Assembly (NCBI RefSeq): GCF_001561995.1
Contig: NZ_LLWC01000026.1
Coordinates: forward strand, 186,001-250,000
Reading direction: 5' to 3'
Length of the DNA: 64,000 bases
Source of the DNA: Polycladidibacter hongkongensis
GTDB lineage: Bacteria > Pseudomonadota > Alphaproteobacteria > Rhizobiales > Stappiaceae
The position numbers and the translations under genes are program-made. This document shows positions 8,779-17,480 of this stretch, in pieces (position 1 is the stretch's first letter; every line of letters begins with the position of its first letter). The notes under the pieces are model-generated. The model searched no databases and was not told where the DNA came from. It was given only the letters and a program-made list of their open reading frames with translations.

Positions 8779-9800
8779 CGCCGCGCCTCCGCGCCCAAGC
8801 GAATACGTGGATCCACAAAGGCCAGCAAAACATCGGAGAGCAACATCCCAAGCAAGGTGAGTGCAGAGACAAACATCAGTACGAATGCTGCTAGGAACTG
8901 ATCTTGTGCCGCTAAGGCGCTCAATAACACGGGCCCGACGGTAGGTAGATTGAGCACCACAGAGACGATTACCGAGCCAGAAACTAAAGCAGGCATGAGG
9001 TTGCCGATATCTGCAATAAAGGGGTTGATGGCCACACGCAGCGGGTACTTCCAGATGAGCTGTCGTTCGGACAAGCCCTTGGCTCTTGCGGTAATGACGT
9101 ATTGCTGCCCCAGCTCATCCAGCATATTGGCACGCAGGCGGCGGATCATGGCGGCGGTTCCGGCGGTGCCAATAACAATTATTGGCGTAATCAGATGCAG
9201 GGCAACGCTGATCGCCTTTTCAATTGATAGCGGCGCGCCGATGTATTCCGGTACCATGAGCCCACCCACGGAAATATCAAACCAGACATTGCCCAGATAC
9301 ATAAGAATAAGCGCCAGCAGAAAATTTGGTGTGGCAAGACCGAGGTAACCAAGTAATGTAAACAGGTAATCTGCCAGCGTGTATTGGCGGGTGGCAACAA
9401 AAACGCCAATGGGAAATGATATTAGATAGACAAATAGGATGGTGGCGCCGTTCAACAGCATTGTAAGCGGCAAAGTTGGTGCAACTACATGCCAGACGGG
9501 CTGCTGATACTCGAAGGACCAGCCAAAGTTGCCCTGAAGCAGGCCATCAAAACCGCTGGGTCCGGGCCACGCGCCCAGCCAGATGAGATAGCGCAGCAGA
9601 AATGGCTGATCGAGAGCGAACTCTTTGCGCAAAAACTCGAGTTTGGCGATGGCCTCTTCTTCGCCTATGGCACGCAATTGCGCGATTTGGTTGCTGATAT
9701 AGTCGCCCTGCGGGAGCTCAATAATCAGAAAAACCAGGAGAGAAATAACCAAGAGTGTCGGCAGGATAATGGCACTACGCCGTGCCAAGTAGCGCCACAT
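8775..9800 (-). CDS. ABC transporter permease (OppB/DppB/YejB type)
   Basis: A 341-residue partner permease. The N-terminus RYLARRSAIILPTLLVISLLVF is the standard first helix of DppB/OppB proteins, followed by an extracytoplasmic loop with GDYISNQIAQLRA. The coupling motif near residue 244 reads QQYVITARAKGLSERQLIWKYPLR (EAA-like loop). It is coupled to the second permease by a 4-bp overlap and separated by 109 bp from the upstream binding-protein gene. The substrate is probably an oligopeptide or similar solute. Confidence 0.9.
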   Translation of the reverse strand: MWRYLARRSAIILPTLLVISLLVFLIIELPQGDYISNQIAQLRAIGEEEAIAKLEFLRKEFALDQPFLLRYLIWLGAWPGPSGFDGLLQGNFGWSFEYQQPVWHVVAPTLPLTMLLNGATILFVYLISFPIGVFVATRQYTLADYLFTLLGYLGLATPNFLLALILMYLGNVWFDISVGGLMVPEYIGAPLSIEKAISVALHLITPIIVIGTAGTAAMIRRLRANMLDELGQQYVITARAKGLSERQLIWKYPLRVAINPFIADIGNLMPALVSGSVIVSVVLNLPTVGPVLLSALAAQDQFLAAFVLMFVSALTLLGMLLSDVLLAFVDPRIRLGAEARR

Positions 9801-9909
9801 AACTGCAAAGCTCCGGATGTTGGCGTGGGCAACTGGATTAGCTTAGGCGCATTTTTCTAAAAGAGCAGTGAGTTGCTCGCCTCTAGTTACATTCAGGGTT
9901 AATCCTTTG

Positions 9910-11892
9910 TCATTTGCTGTGTTGTTTAAGATCGCGCGGGATTTGCGGCTTGAAGAACAGGTCCATTCGGTGAATTCCAAATTGGGCACCTGGTTCCCAG
10001 CCATAAAGCGCGGTTGTTGGCACGTTGCGCAAGCCTTTGACGACAACCGGCTGACGAACCCCCGTGACGAGGCCTATATGAAAGGTTTGCGCCGCGTGAA
10101 TGGTAAGCATCCGCCGCCATATCTGCGCCCGCCGGTTTTTGCTCACAGCGCTCAACCATTGCTCGTAAAGACGTAACAGTTCATTTGCTTCCGGTAAGGA
10201 TGGCTTGCTGCCCGCCCTGCCGTCGCTCTCGTAGTAGGCGCCCCAGGAGGCCCAACTGAGAAAGTCCGAGCGCGTAGGAGCGTAATCAACCGGAGGCATA
10301 TCTGCGGTTGGGACGCCGTTTTCAAAGCCACTCCAAACAGACATCTGCAAGAGCCCGGCGCGAGCTCTAGCGCGGATTACATCGCGTTGGCTCGGCTTGA
10401 TAAACAGATCAACACCAATTTCGCGCCACATCTCGCGCACCAACTCTAATGCATCGATTTCCTCGGCGTTTTCTCCAGCAGTTTCAACGATAATTTGCAA
10501 AGGACGCCCATCTGGCAGCAAGCGAATGCCATCAACGCGGCGCTGGGTTAGGCCAAGCTCGTCAAGTAAGCCATTGGCAAACCTTGGGGAGTAGCTGGCC
10601 CAAGCATGACGATAGGCAGAGCGGTAGAGCGGAGAGGCTCCCAGCACCGTGTCGTTACCGGCAATGGCAAGGCCGAAATACAGCACCTTGTTAATCAGCC
10701 TACGGTCTATTGCCAAGGAAAGGGCGTGGCGAAACCTCCTTGATCGCATAAGCGGGCCCAACACCGGATCTTGCAGGTTCAAATTTGGCAATAAAGAGAT
10801 TTGTGCGCCCTTGGAAATCTCCCAAAGGTTGGTTTGGTAGCTCTCTCGTTCTTCGGCCTGTTTCAGCACGGCAATATCGGAAAACCGGAGGCCACGGGCT
10901 TGAAGATCACTTTCTCCAGCTTGTGTCTTGGTGGCAATCAGTTTGCTGTCGACAACTGTCAGGCGGATGCGGTCAATGTATGGCAGTTGCCTGCCTTGGC
11001 TGTCGATGCGGTGAAAAAACGGGTTGCGGATGAACAAGGCGCTGCGACTGCCTGCACCGGTAAGCGGGCGCCATGGCTGCAAGGAGGGCAGATCTGGGTT
11101 GGAGGCCCCGTACATATCATCAAGCCGGTTAAATAGCGGTGCCCAGCCCCGCACTTTGTTGGCTTGGATTTGTGGTTGCAGCTGCGCTGGTGATACATAA
11201 TCGGCATGGAACTTGCGCAGGTAGTGGGCAGGGCGATAGATGAAGGGCGGGCGGGCCTTAGCAAGCTCTGGCAAGAACAGCGGATTAGGCACCGGCCAAT
11301 CAAATGTTACAGTATGGGAACTATGCAAGATAAGCCGGGGCAATTGACCTTGCGGGCGCATAAAAGCAGGTGGACCGCCGGGGCGCAGGCTTTTGTTCAG
11401 CGCGATGTCCTGCCACCAGAAGCGCACATCCTCTGTAGTGAAGGGCGCGCCATCGGACCAGCGGTGTCCACGGCGCAAATGCAAGGTAAACCGCCGCTCG
11501 CCGAAGACTTCCAGCTTTAGCAAGATGTCCGGTTCCAACTGTAACTGATCATTGTAGCCAACAAGGCGTGCATAGCCCCACGCGTTAACTAAGCGGGCGT
11601 CTTTTGCCCGGCCTATAAGCGTGCGCAGTGTGCCCCCGTGCTCGCCCGGCTCACGACCGGTAGCGGCCACATCGGTGATATGGGGTGTCAAAGGTATGCG
11701 GAGCTCAATGGGGGGTAAATCCTTGCCCACTCGAGGGCGAAGCATGGGGGTTTCTTGTAGCGAGATTTTTTGGCCACCGGGAAACGTTAATATTGATTGG
11801 TCACCGGTAATCAACCCTTGCGCAATCGCGGGCGATACAAGAAATACAAGACAAAAAGCCGCAGCTATAAGGGCTCGGTTTGTCTTTGCCAT
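9910..11892 (-). CDS. extracellular solute-binding protein, family 5 (peptide ABC importer)
   Basis: A 660-residue periplasmic binding protein. The N-terminus AKTNRALIAAAFCLVFLVSPAIAQG is a clear Sec signal peptide with AxA cleavage. The mature part has the family-5 pattern: FTLHLRRGHRWSDGAPFTTEDVRFWW near residue 140, then RHALSLAIDRRLINKVLYFG in the second lobe. It is longer than DppA/OppA (~540) and closer to YejA-type proteins. The ATG at 11892 shares its A with the stop of the upstream ATPase (TAATG), so the long in-frame extension to 12021 is rejected. The ligand is not readable from sequence. Confidence 0.9.
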   Translation of the reverse strand: MAKTNRALIAAAFCLVFLVSPAIAQGLITGDQSILTFPGGQKISLQETPMLRPRVGKDLPPIELRIPLTPHITDVAATGREPGEHGGTLRTLIGRAKDARLVNAWGYARLVGYNDQLQLEPDILLKLEVFGERRFTLHLRRGHRWSDGAPFTTEDVRFWWQDIALNKSLRPGGPPAFMRPQGQLPRLILHSSHTVTFDWPVPNPLFLPELAKARPPFIYRPAHYLRKFHADYVSPAQLQPQIQANKVRGWAPLFNRLDDMYGASNPDLPSLQPWRPLTGAGSRSALFIRNPFFHRIDSQGRQLPYIDRIRLTVVDSKLIATKTQAGESDLQARGLRFSDIAVLKQAEERESYQTNLWEISKGAQISLLPNLNLQDPVLGPLMRSRRFRHALSLAIDRRLINKVLYFGLAIAGNDTVLGASPLYRSAYRHAWASYSPRFANGLLDELGLTQRRVDGIRLLPDGRPLQIIVETAGENAEEIDALELVREMWREIGVDLFIKPSQRDVIRARARAGLLQMSVWSGFENGVPTADMPPVDYAPTRSDFLSWASWGAYYESDGRAGSKPSLPEANELLRLYEQWLSAVSKNRRAQIWRRMLTIHAAQTFHIGLVTGVRQPVVVKGLRNVPTTALYGWEPGAQFGIHRMDLFFKPQIPRDLKQHSK

Positions 11893-13895
11893 TAAATTCC
11901 CTCCCCCTGCGCAAGAAGGGTGCCCCCAGCATGGCGCGGCGAGAGCAGGACTTGATGTGCGGGGGCAACCTGAATAAGGGTGCCTGCCTCCTCGCTTTGT
12001 AAGGTATAAGGCGATGCCCAAGCCGAAGGATCACTGGCACCTTGCTCGGCCAGATGCACAAAATCAAGGGGATGATCCGGGTTTGGTTCCGGTACGGCCT
12101 TGATCAAGGCTTGCGTGTAGGGATGCACTGGTGCGGTGATGACATCGCAGGCGGGACCAATTTCAACAATGCGCCCACAACACATCACGGCAATCCGGTC
12201 GCAGAGTTGGCGAATGACGGCTAGATTATGACTGACAAACAGATAGGTGAGGCCAAGACGACGTTTCAGCTGCATCAGTAGAGCAAGCACCTGCGCTTGT
12301 ACTGAAACATCGAGTGCCGACGTTGGTTCATCGCAAATCAGGATTTGCGGGCCCAAAGCAAGGGCGCGGGCAATGCCGATACGTTGTCGCTCGCCTCCGG
12401 AAAACGCCGAAGGGTAGAGCGACAGGCTTTTGTGCTCCAAACCGACCAGTTTCATAAGTGCAACTGGCAGGATGCGGCGCAGGCGCGGCGTATCAAGCCC
12501 GTGGATCACAAGGGGCTCCAGTAAGGTAGCGCCTATGGTCATCCGTGGATTAAGAGCTGAAAACGGGTCTTGGAAGACCATTTGTGCCGTGCGGCGAAAT
12601 GCTTTCAGCTGGGCTGCTGTTAGCGATGCAAGGTCATGGTTTAAATGGGGAGCAGTGTTCTGATCACGCCAGAGAACACGGCCAGAGCTGAGCGTGTGCA
12701 CGCGCAGCATTGCCAGAGCCAGTGTGGTTTTCCCCGAGCCGGATTCACCAACGATCCCTAGACACTCTCCCGCTTTTAGCTCAAGGGAGATATTGCGCAG
12801 TATTGGCTTGCGTTTTTGCTGTTGCCTGCGCGGTCGGCCAAGGGGCGCAAGCGATAAGCTGGCCTTTTCCACCTTGATTAACGGCGTGCCCGCAGCTGGC
12901 ACCTGCCGGTTCTCCAAATTCGGCAATGGAGGCAAGGGGGCCAACGCTGTCTCGCTGACTTTGTCCGCTTGACGGGCGCTTTGCCAAAATTGAGGCGCAG
13001 CACTTGGATGCAAAGTGGGCACAGCCCCAAGAAGTTGACGCAGATAGGGGTGGCGGGGATTGGTGAACAGCGTGGGAGCGTCGCCTTGCTCCATAATCTC
13101 GCCGTGGTAGAGCACCGTTATGTCATCGGCCATGTTGGCCACCACCCCGAAATCGTGGGTGATGAGCAGCAAGGCCATTTGCAACTCTTGCTGCATCTGA
13201 CGCAAGAGCGCAAGAATGCCAGCCTGAATGGTTACATCCAAAGCGGTGGTGGGCTCATCAGCGATAAGCACTGAAGGGCCTGCCAGCAAGGCCATAGCAA
13301 TCACCGCCCGCTGACGCAGGCCGCCGGACAACTGGAAGGGGTAAGCATCCAGCGCGGTTTCGGCCTGTGGAAAGTTGACCATATCGAGCATTTTGGCGGT
13401 GAGCTTGCGGGCATGCGCTTTGCTGGCGCCAAGGTGCAGCCTTGCTACTTCGCTGAGCTGATCGCCGATGGTGTGTAGGGGCGAAAGCGTGGTCATGGGT
13501 TCTTGAAAAACAAAAGAGATTCCATCACCACGAAGCAGGCGCAGCGCCTTTGACGCGACAGGAAGTGCCGCCAGATCAATTGGACCCTCTGTTGCCAATC
13601 GGCTAAGTCCGCCCCGCCCTTTACTGGCTAGCTGGGCTTGCGCTGGCGGGGGGGAAAACCATATGTGTCCGCTTGTGATGCTGGCGGTGGGCGGTAACAA
13701 CCGCATTATCGCCTTGGCAAGCATGGTTTTGCCCGAACCGGATTCGCCGACAAGGGCCATGCAACGGTTTTGCGAGAGCGAAAACGACACGTCGCGCAGC
13801 AACGAACGTGTGTACCCCTCGCTGGTGAGCGAAACACAGAGGTTTTGCACATTTAGTAAAGGTATGGTTGGACTTGGCGAGAGAGCCTTGTGCAT
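11892..13895 (-). CDS. dual ATP-binding protein of peptide-type ABC importer (YejF/DppDF fusion)
   Basis: A 667-residue protein with two complete ABC ATPase domains. Domain 1 has Walker A GESGSGKTMLAKAI near residue 50, signature LSGGLRQRA and Walker B VLIADEPTTALD. Domain 2 has GESGSGKTTLALAML near residue 382, signature FSGGERQRIGIARAL and Walker B ILICDEPTSALD. Each is followed by the oligopeptide-transporter C-terminal extension (HPYLRQLLGAVP and HPYTQALIKAVPEP). It drives the two permeases encoded downstream. It is the first transporter gene of the unit, 70 bp after the cyclase. The order ATPase, binding protein, permeases is less usual than binding protein first. Confidence 0.92.
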   Translation of the reverse strand: MHKALSPSPTIPLLNVQNLCVSLTSEGYTRSLLRDVSFSLSQNRCMALVGESGSGKTMLAKAIMRLLPPTASITSGHIWFSPPPAQAQLASKGRGGLSRLATEGPIDLAALPVASKALRLLRGDGISFVFQEPMTTLSPLHTIGDQLSEVARLHLGASKAHARKLTAKMLDMVNFPQAETALDAYPFQLSGGLRQRAVIAMALLAGPSVLIADEPTTALDVTIQAGILALLRQMQQELQMALLLITHDFGVVANMADDITVLYHGEIMEQGDAPTLFTNPRHPYLRQLLGAVPTLHPSAAPQFWQSARQADKVSETALAPLPPLPNLENRQVPAAGTPLIKVEKASLSLAPLGRPRRQQQKRKPILRNISLELKAGECLGIVGESGSGKTTLALAMLRVHTLSSGRVLWRDQNTAPHLNHDLASLTAAQLKAFRRTAQMVFQDPFSALNPRMTIGATLLEPLVIHGLDTPRLRRILPVALMKLVGLEHKSLSLYPSAFSGGERQRIGIARALALGPQILICDEPTSALDVSVQAQVLALLMQLKRRLGLTYLFVSHNLAVIRQLCDRIAVMCCGRIVEIGPACDVITAPVHPYTQALIKAVPEPNPDHPLDFVHLAEQGASDPSAWASPYTLQSEEAGTLIQVAPAHQVLLSPRHAGGTLLAQGEGI

Positions 13896-13965
13896 GCATT
13901 CGGACGCGGATTGTTTTTGTTTACCAGCTATCCTTACAGAAAAGGCTTGAGAAAAGGTTGGTGCC

Positions 13966-15930
13966 CTAGATATTGACCCTGTGCTTGGAGTAGCGCCGCG
14001 ATCGCGAGTGTTCCTGCCTGGTCAAAGCAGTTGCTGGGCGCACCTCTAGCCAGATTTCTACCGGAGCCAGACGGCCACGGATGTTATGGACGCCCGCGGA
14101 CTTTAAACCTGCATGGCAAGGAAGTTGAGCCGCTGTCGCCTCGCTTGCCACGATGACAACCTCGGCCTCAGGCGCGAGCTGCTTGCCCATTAACTGCAAA
14201 CGATTGCTTACGTTCACAGCATCGCCTACCACAGTGTAGTTTTTCTGGGTTCTACCGCCAACATTGCCAACAATGACCTTACCCGTATGCAGGCCAATGC
14301 GCAAACGCAGCGGGGGCACTGTTCCGCTGGCATTTTTCTTTTGCAATGCGTCAGCGATTTTCCGAGCCGCGCGCAATGCTGCGGCGGCGTGATCTTCGCG
14401 CGCATCCGGCGCATTCCAGAAGGCAAGCACTCCATCGCCCATGAACTTGTCGAGGGTGCCACCTTCGCTTTCGACCGCTTCCATTATCATGGCAAAATGG
14501 TCATTGAGCAGCTTGGCAAGATCACGGGTCTCCAGCTCTTCTGAAAGGCTGGTGAAAGACACGATATCTGTAAACAGCATGGTCAAGTGTTGTTGGCTTG
14601 GCGCGACTGCGCTGGTGTAATCCATGGCGACAAGCTTGCTCATGAGCCCGCGCGGCACGTAGCACGCCAGTCGCTCCAATCCGCCTATGGAGGTGTTTAT
14701 GGTTTGCGCCACATGATCCAGCTCACGAATGCGGCTGTTACTCATGGGCGCAATTTCATCGAACTTCAGTTCTCCAACCAGTGCAGCGCGGCGAGAAACC
14801 TCTTGAAGTGGAGCTGCCAGACGTCTTGCCAAAGCAACCGCAACAGCTATGGCGACAAACATAACCGCCAAACCAGCGAACAGCGACAGGATCATGCGAT
14901 TATACTCATCGAAGGCGGTTTCGGCCGGCAAATATATTCCGGCCATGAGATTGCCGCGTCCCGCGTTATCGAGTGTTTTCAATAGGAGCAGATGCTCTTT
15001 GCCATTTTCTTGTAGGATCGCCATTTTCAAGCGACCTTCCTCGCCAAGAAACGCCTTTTCTCCCACTAGGTAGGGGCGCATTTGTGCCAGTACGGGATCA
15101 CCGTAGGCTTCAATTGTGCTCAGCAGAGGCTTTTCTGTTACTTCCGGTAGTGCCCCATTAGAGTAGGCGATCACCCGTCCGTTGCCTCCCATAAGAAACA
15201 GCGTGCGGTGGGATCCAATGCTGATTTGGTCCAAGAAATCCGAGAGGCGCTCTAGTGACACAGAGGCAATCAAGGTGCCACGCAAGGAATGCTCACCATG
15301 GATGCGCGCGGCCACAACGGCGTAGTTGGCATGGGGTGTCTGAATTAGCCGTGCCCACGCGGTAATGTCCGTTTTGCTGGGCCAGGACCCGTGGGGGAAA
15401 CGGAGTTTGCTCACTGGAAAGGGCGCATCATCATCGCCGTAAAACAACTGCTGCTGTGCGCCACTTACACGCTTGGTACCCCAGATTTTCCCGGTTTGAT
15501 CAATCATGGCCGCCATTTCGATGTGGCGATCCGCAAGCAGCAGCCCTTTTAAGGTTGCCATGACCTCGGCTTTATCATCAAGGTAAAAACCTTCGCTCTC
15601 GATGTAATCATGGGCATCAAGAATGGCTTCTTCAACGGGGTTAAAAAAATTGCGAAAGGCCGTGTCTACCGCATTGATGGAAAAATGTGCATTTTCCCAG
15701 CCTAGCTGGCGGGTGTTTTCAAAACTGGCCTGTACCGAAAAGTAAAGCACCAACCCGGTTGCAACGGCGACGAGCCCACCAAAGGCAAGGCTCACGGCCC
15801 AGCTGAGCGATATTTTAAAACGATACAACGATTTCCCGAGGAACCGCAGGCGGCACCACACCTTTTGAAAAAGGTATGCAAGACTGCTATTGGCCATGTA
15901 AGTGGACGCCCCTGCCAGTAATGCCATCAC
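13966..15930 (-). CDS. membrane class III adenylate/guanylate cyclase with extracytoplasmic sensor
   Basis: A 654-residue protein with a membrane helix near residues 48-68, an extracytoplasmic sensor region (~70-350, probably Cache-type), a second helix (~352-375), a HAMP-like linker and a C-terminal cyclase domain. All class III catalytic residues are visible: metal Asp in FTDIVSF (~454), purine-selecting Lys in LDKFMGDG (~495) with the second metal Asp after it, an Asp in VVGDAVNVSNRL (the adenine-specificity position), and the Asn/Arg pair in NVSNRL (~575). ATP is therefore the likelier substrate. An in-frame ATG at 15897 is an alternative start. Co-orientation and the 70-bp gap suggest co-transcription with the ABC importer. 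Confidence 0.88.
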   Translation of the reverse strand: MMALLAGASTYMANSSLAYLFQKVWCRLRFLGKSLYRFKISLSWAVSLAFGGLVAVATGLVLYFSVQASFENTRQLGWENAHFSINAVDTAFRNFFNPVEEAILDAHDYIESEGFYLDDKAEVMATLKGLLLADRHIEMAAMIDQTGKIWGTKRVSGAQQQLFYGDDDAPFPVSKLRFPHGSWPSKTDITAWARLIQTPHANYAVVAARIHGEHSLRGTLIASVSLERLSDFLDQISIGSHRTLFLMGGNGRVIAYSNGALPEVTEKPLLSTIEAYGDPVLAQMRPYLVGEKAFLGEEGRLKMAILQENGKEHLLLLKTLDNAGRGNLMAGIYLPAETAFDEYNRMILSLFAGLAVMFVAIAVAVALARRLAAPLQEVSRRAALVGELKFDEIAPMSNSRIRELDHVAQTINTSIGGLERLACYVPRGLMSKLVAMDYTSAVAPSQQHLTMLFTDIVSFTSLSEELETRDLAKLLNDHFAMIMEAVESEGGTLDKFMGDGVLAFWNAPDAREDHAAAALRAARKIADALQKKNASGTVPPLRLRIGLHTGKVIVGNVGGRTQKNYTVVGDAVNVSNRLQLMGKQLAPEAEVVIVASEATAAQLPCHAGLKSAGVHNIRGRLAPVEIWLEVRPATALTRQEHSRSRRYSKHRVNI

Positions 15931-16004
15931 AGATCTTGATGGGGCCTACCTACAGATGCCCCTCAAAAGGTGACGCACGTCATTGCAGTCGTGGATAGCT
16001 TTTG

Positions 16005-17174
16005 CTAGCTGTCTTGCCAAGAAACCCCAGATAGCAGAGTATCACCTCCCCCACCCAAGATTGGTGCTGTGCGCATGTAATCCAAAGGATGTTCACGATA
16101 TGTGATAGGCGTGCGCAGATACTCGGGCGCCCCATCTTTTTCCGCAGGATCATTTTTAAGCCGCATAGTCCTATGGATAATCTGCGGGTCCTCCAGAGCT
16201 TCAGCGACGGAGTTAATCGGCCCGGCTGGTACGCCCGCTCTCTCGAGTTGCGCAAACAGATCACCACGCCGCCACTGCCTTAACTTGTCCTCTAGCATGG
16301 GGATAAGCGCGGCGCGATTTGCCACGCGTGCAGCATTGCTTGCAAAACGCTCGTCTTGCGCCCACTGCCCTTCGCCGAGAATGTCGCAGAGTTTTGTAAA
16401 CTGGCTGTCATTGCCAACGGCGATAACCATGTGCCCATCTGCAAGCTGAAAAACCTGATAGGGCACGATGTTGGGGTGTGCATTGCCCATGCGTTGCGGA
16501 GAATTTCCGGTGGCCAGATAATTCATCGCCTGATTGGCTAATACGCCGACCTGCGCATCCATTAGCGCCATGTCAATCCATTCACCTTGCCCGGTTTGTG
16601 CTTTGCGCAGAAGCGCCGCTTGCACGGCGATGACCCCGTAAAGCCCGGTAAAAATATCGGCATAGGCGACGCCGGCTTTTTGCGGGGTGCCTTCCGGCTC
16701 GCCGGTGAGATCCATAGCGCCGCTCATGGCCTGAATGATAAAGTCATATCCGGCGCGGTGGGCATAGGGTCCGTCTTGGCCGAAGCCAGTCACCGAACAG
16801 TAGATCAGCGAGGGGTTAAGGGCCTTTAGGTTTGCGTAATCAAGACCGAACTTGACAAGGCCGCCGACCTTGAAGTTTTCCAGAACCACATCGGCACTGG
16901 CAGCAAGGCGGCGCACATGTTCCAGATCTTCTTGCTTGGAAAAATCAGCGATAACAGAGCGTTTTCCCCGGTTGCAGGCATGGAAGTAGGCGGCGTCCTT
17001 ACTGCCATCGGCGTTTTCGATAAAGGGCGGCCCCCATCTGCGTGTGTCGTCTCCAGCCGGGCTCTCCACCTTGATCACTTCGGCACCCAGATCGGCGAGG
17101 GTTTGTCCGATCCACGGCCCTGCAAGGATGCGTGCCAATTCTAGAACTCGAACGCCTTTTAAAGGTGCACTCAC
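16005..17174 (-). CDS. CaiB/BaiF family CoA-transferase
   Basis: A 389-residue family III CoA-transferase that moves CoA between carboxylic acids through an aspartyl-CoA intermediate. The N-terminus LKGVRVLELARILAGPWIGQTLADLGAEVIKVE is the family signature, and the nucleophilic Asp is the one in VAYADIFTG at about residue 172. Other family blocks (NRGKRSV, VTGFGQDGP, AGVPAGPIN) are intact, and the length is usual. No dehydrogenase or hydratase partner lies beside it, so the acyl substrate is not predictable; formyl-CoA, succinyl-CoA and related transferases all belong here. Confidence 0.92.
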   Translation of the reverse strand: MSAPLKGVRVLELARILAGPWIGQTLADLGAEVIKVESPAGDDTRRWGPPFIENADGSKDAAYFHACNRGKRSVIADFSKQEDLEHVRRLAASADVVLENFKVGGLVKFGLDYANLKALNPSLIYCSVTGFGQDGPYAHRAGYDFIIQAMSGAMDLTGEPEGTPQKAGVAYADIFTGLYGVIAVQAALLRKAQTGQGEWIDMALMDAQVGVLANQAMNYLATGNSPQRMGNAHPNIVPYQVFQLADGHMVIAVGNDSQFTKLCDILGEGQWAQDERFASNAARVANRAALIPMLEDKLRQWRRGDLFAQLERAGVPAGPINSVAEALEDPQIIHRTMRLKNDPAEKDGAPEYLRTPITYREHPLDYMRTAPILGGGGDTLLSGVSWQDS

Positions 17175-17480
17175 GAAACTAGCCTCATTTCATTCAGGTG
17201 GACCGCGTGGCCGCAGCGGGTCTTTCACGCCAGAGCTACCGCTTTTTTGCGCTATTGTCGCGGGAGCATTGCTCATGATTTTACGACAGATGGTGAGGTG
17301 GGCGGCTTTGCGTAAAAACTCTCCCATTTGCCGGGTTAATAGAGCGCAATCATGCGCATAACCTGTGCCGAAGGGTTTTCTTTGCCTGCCTGCGCCCCTA
17401 ATCTTAACGGCAAATGAACCCGGTGCCGCACAATGGGTGTCTTGGCCGGTGCTGTTATCTTGAGTTGAATGGAGAACCCC
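17175..17480. other. intergenic region between CoA-transferase and pepN
   Basis: 306 bp between divergently transcribed genes with no convincing reading frame. It must hold both promoters. On the + strand, AGCGGGT (17215-17221) can pair with ACCGCT (17238-17243), one base bulged, followed by six T at 17243-17248. That is a terminator-like arrangement with no gene visible ahead of it. Confidence 0.5.

Noticed and set aside
7627-13895. Naming the importer yejABEF
   Set aside because: The fused ATPase and long permease insertion fit, but gene order differs and substrate specificity cannot be told from sequence, so only the family level is claimed.
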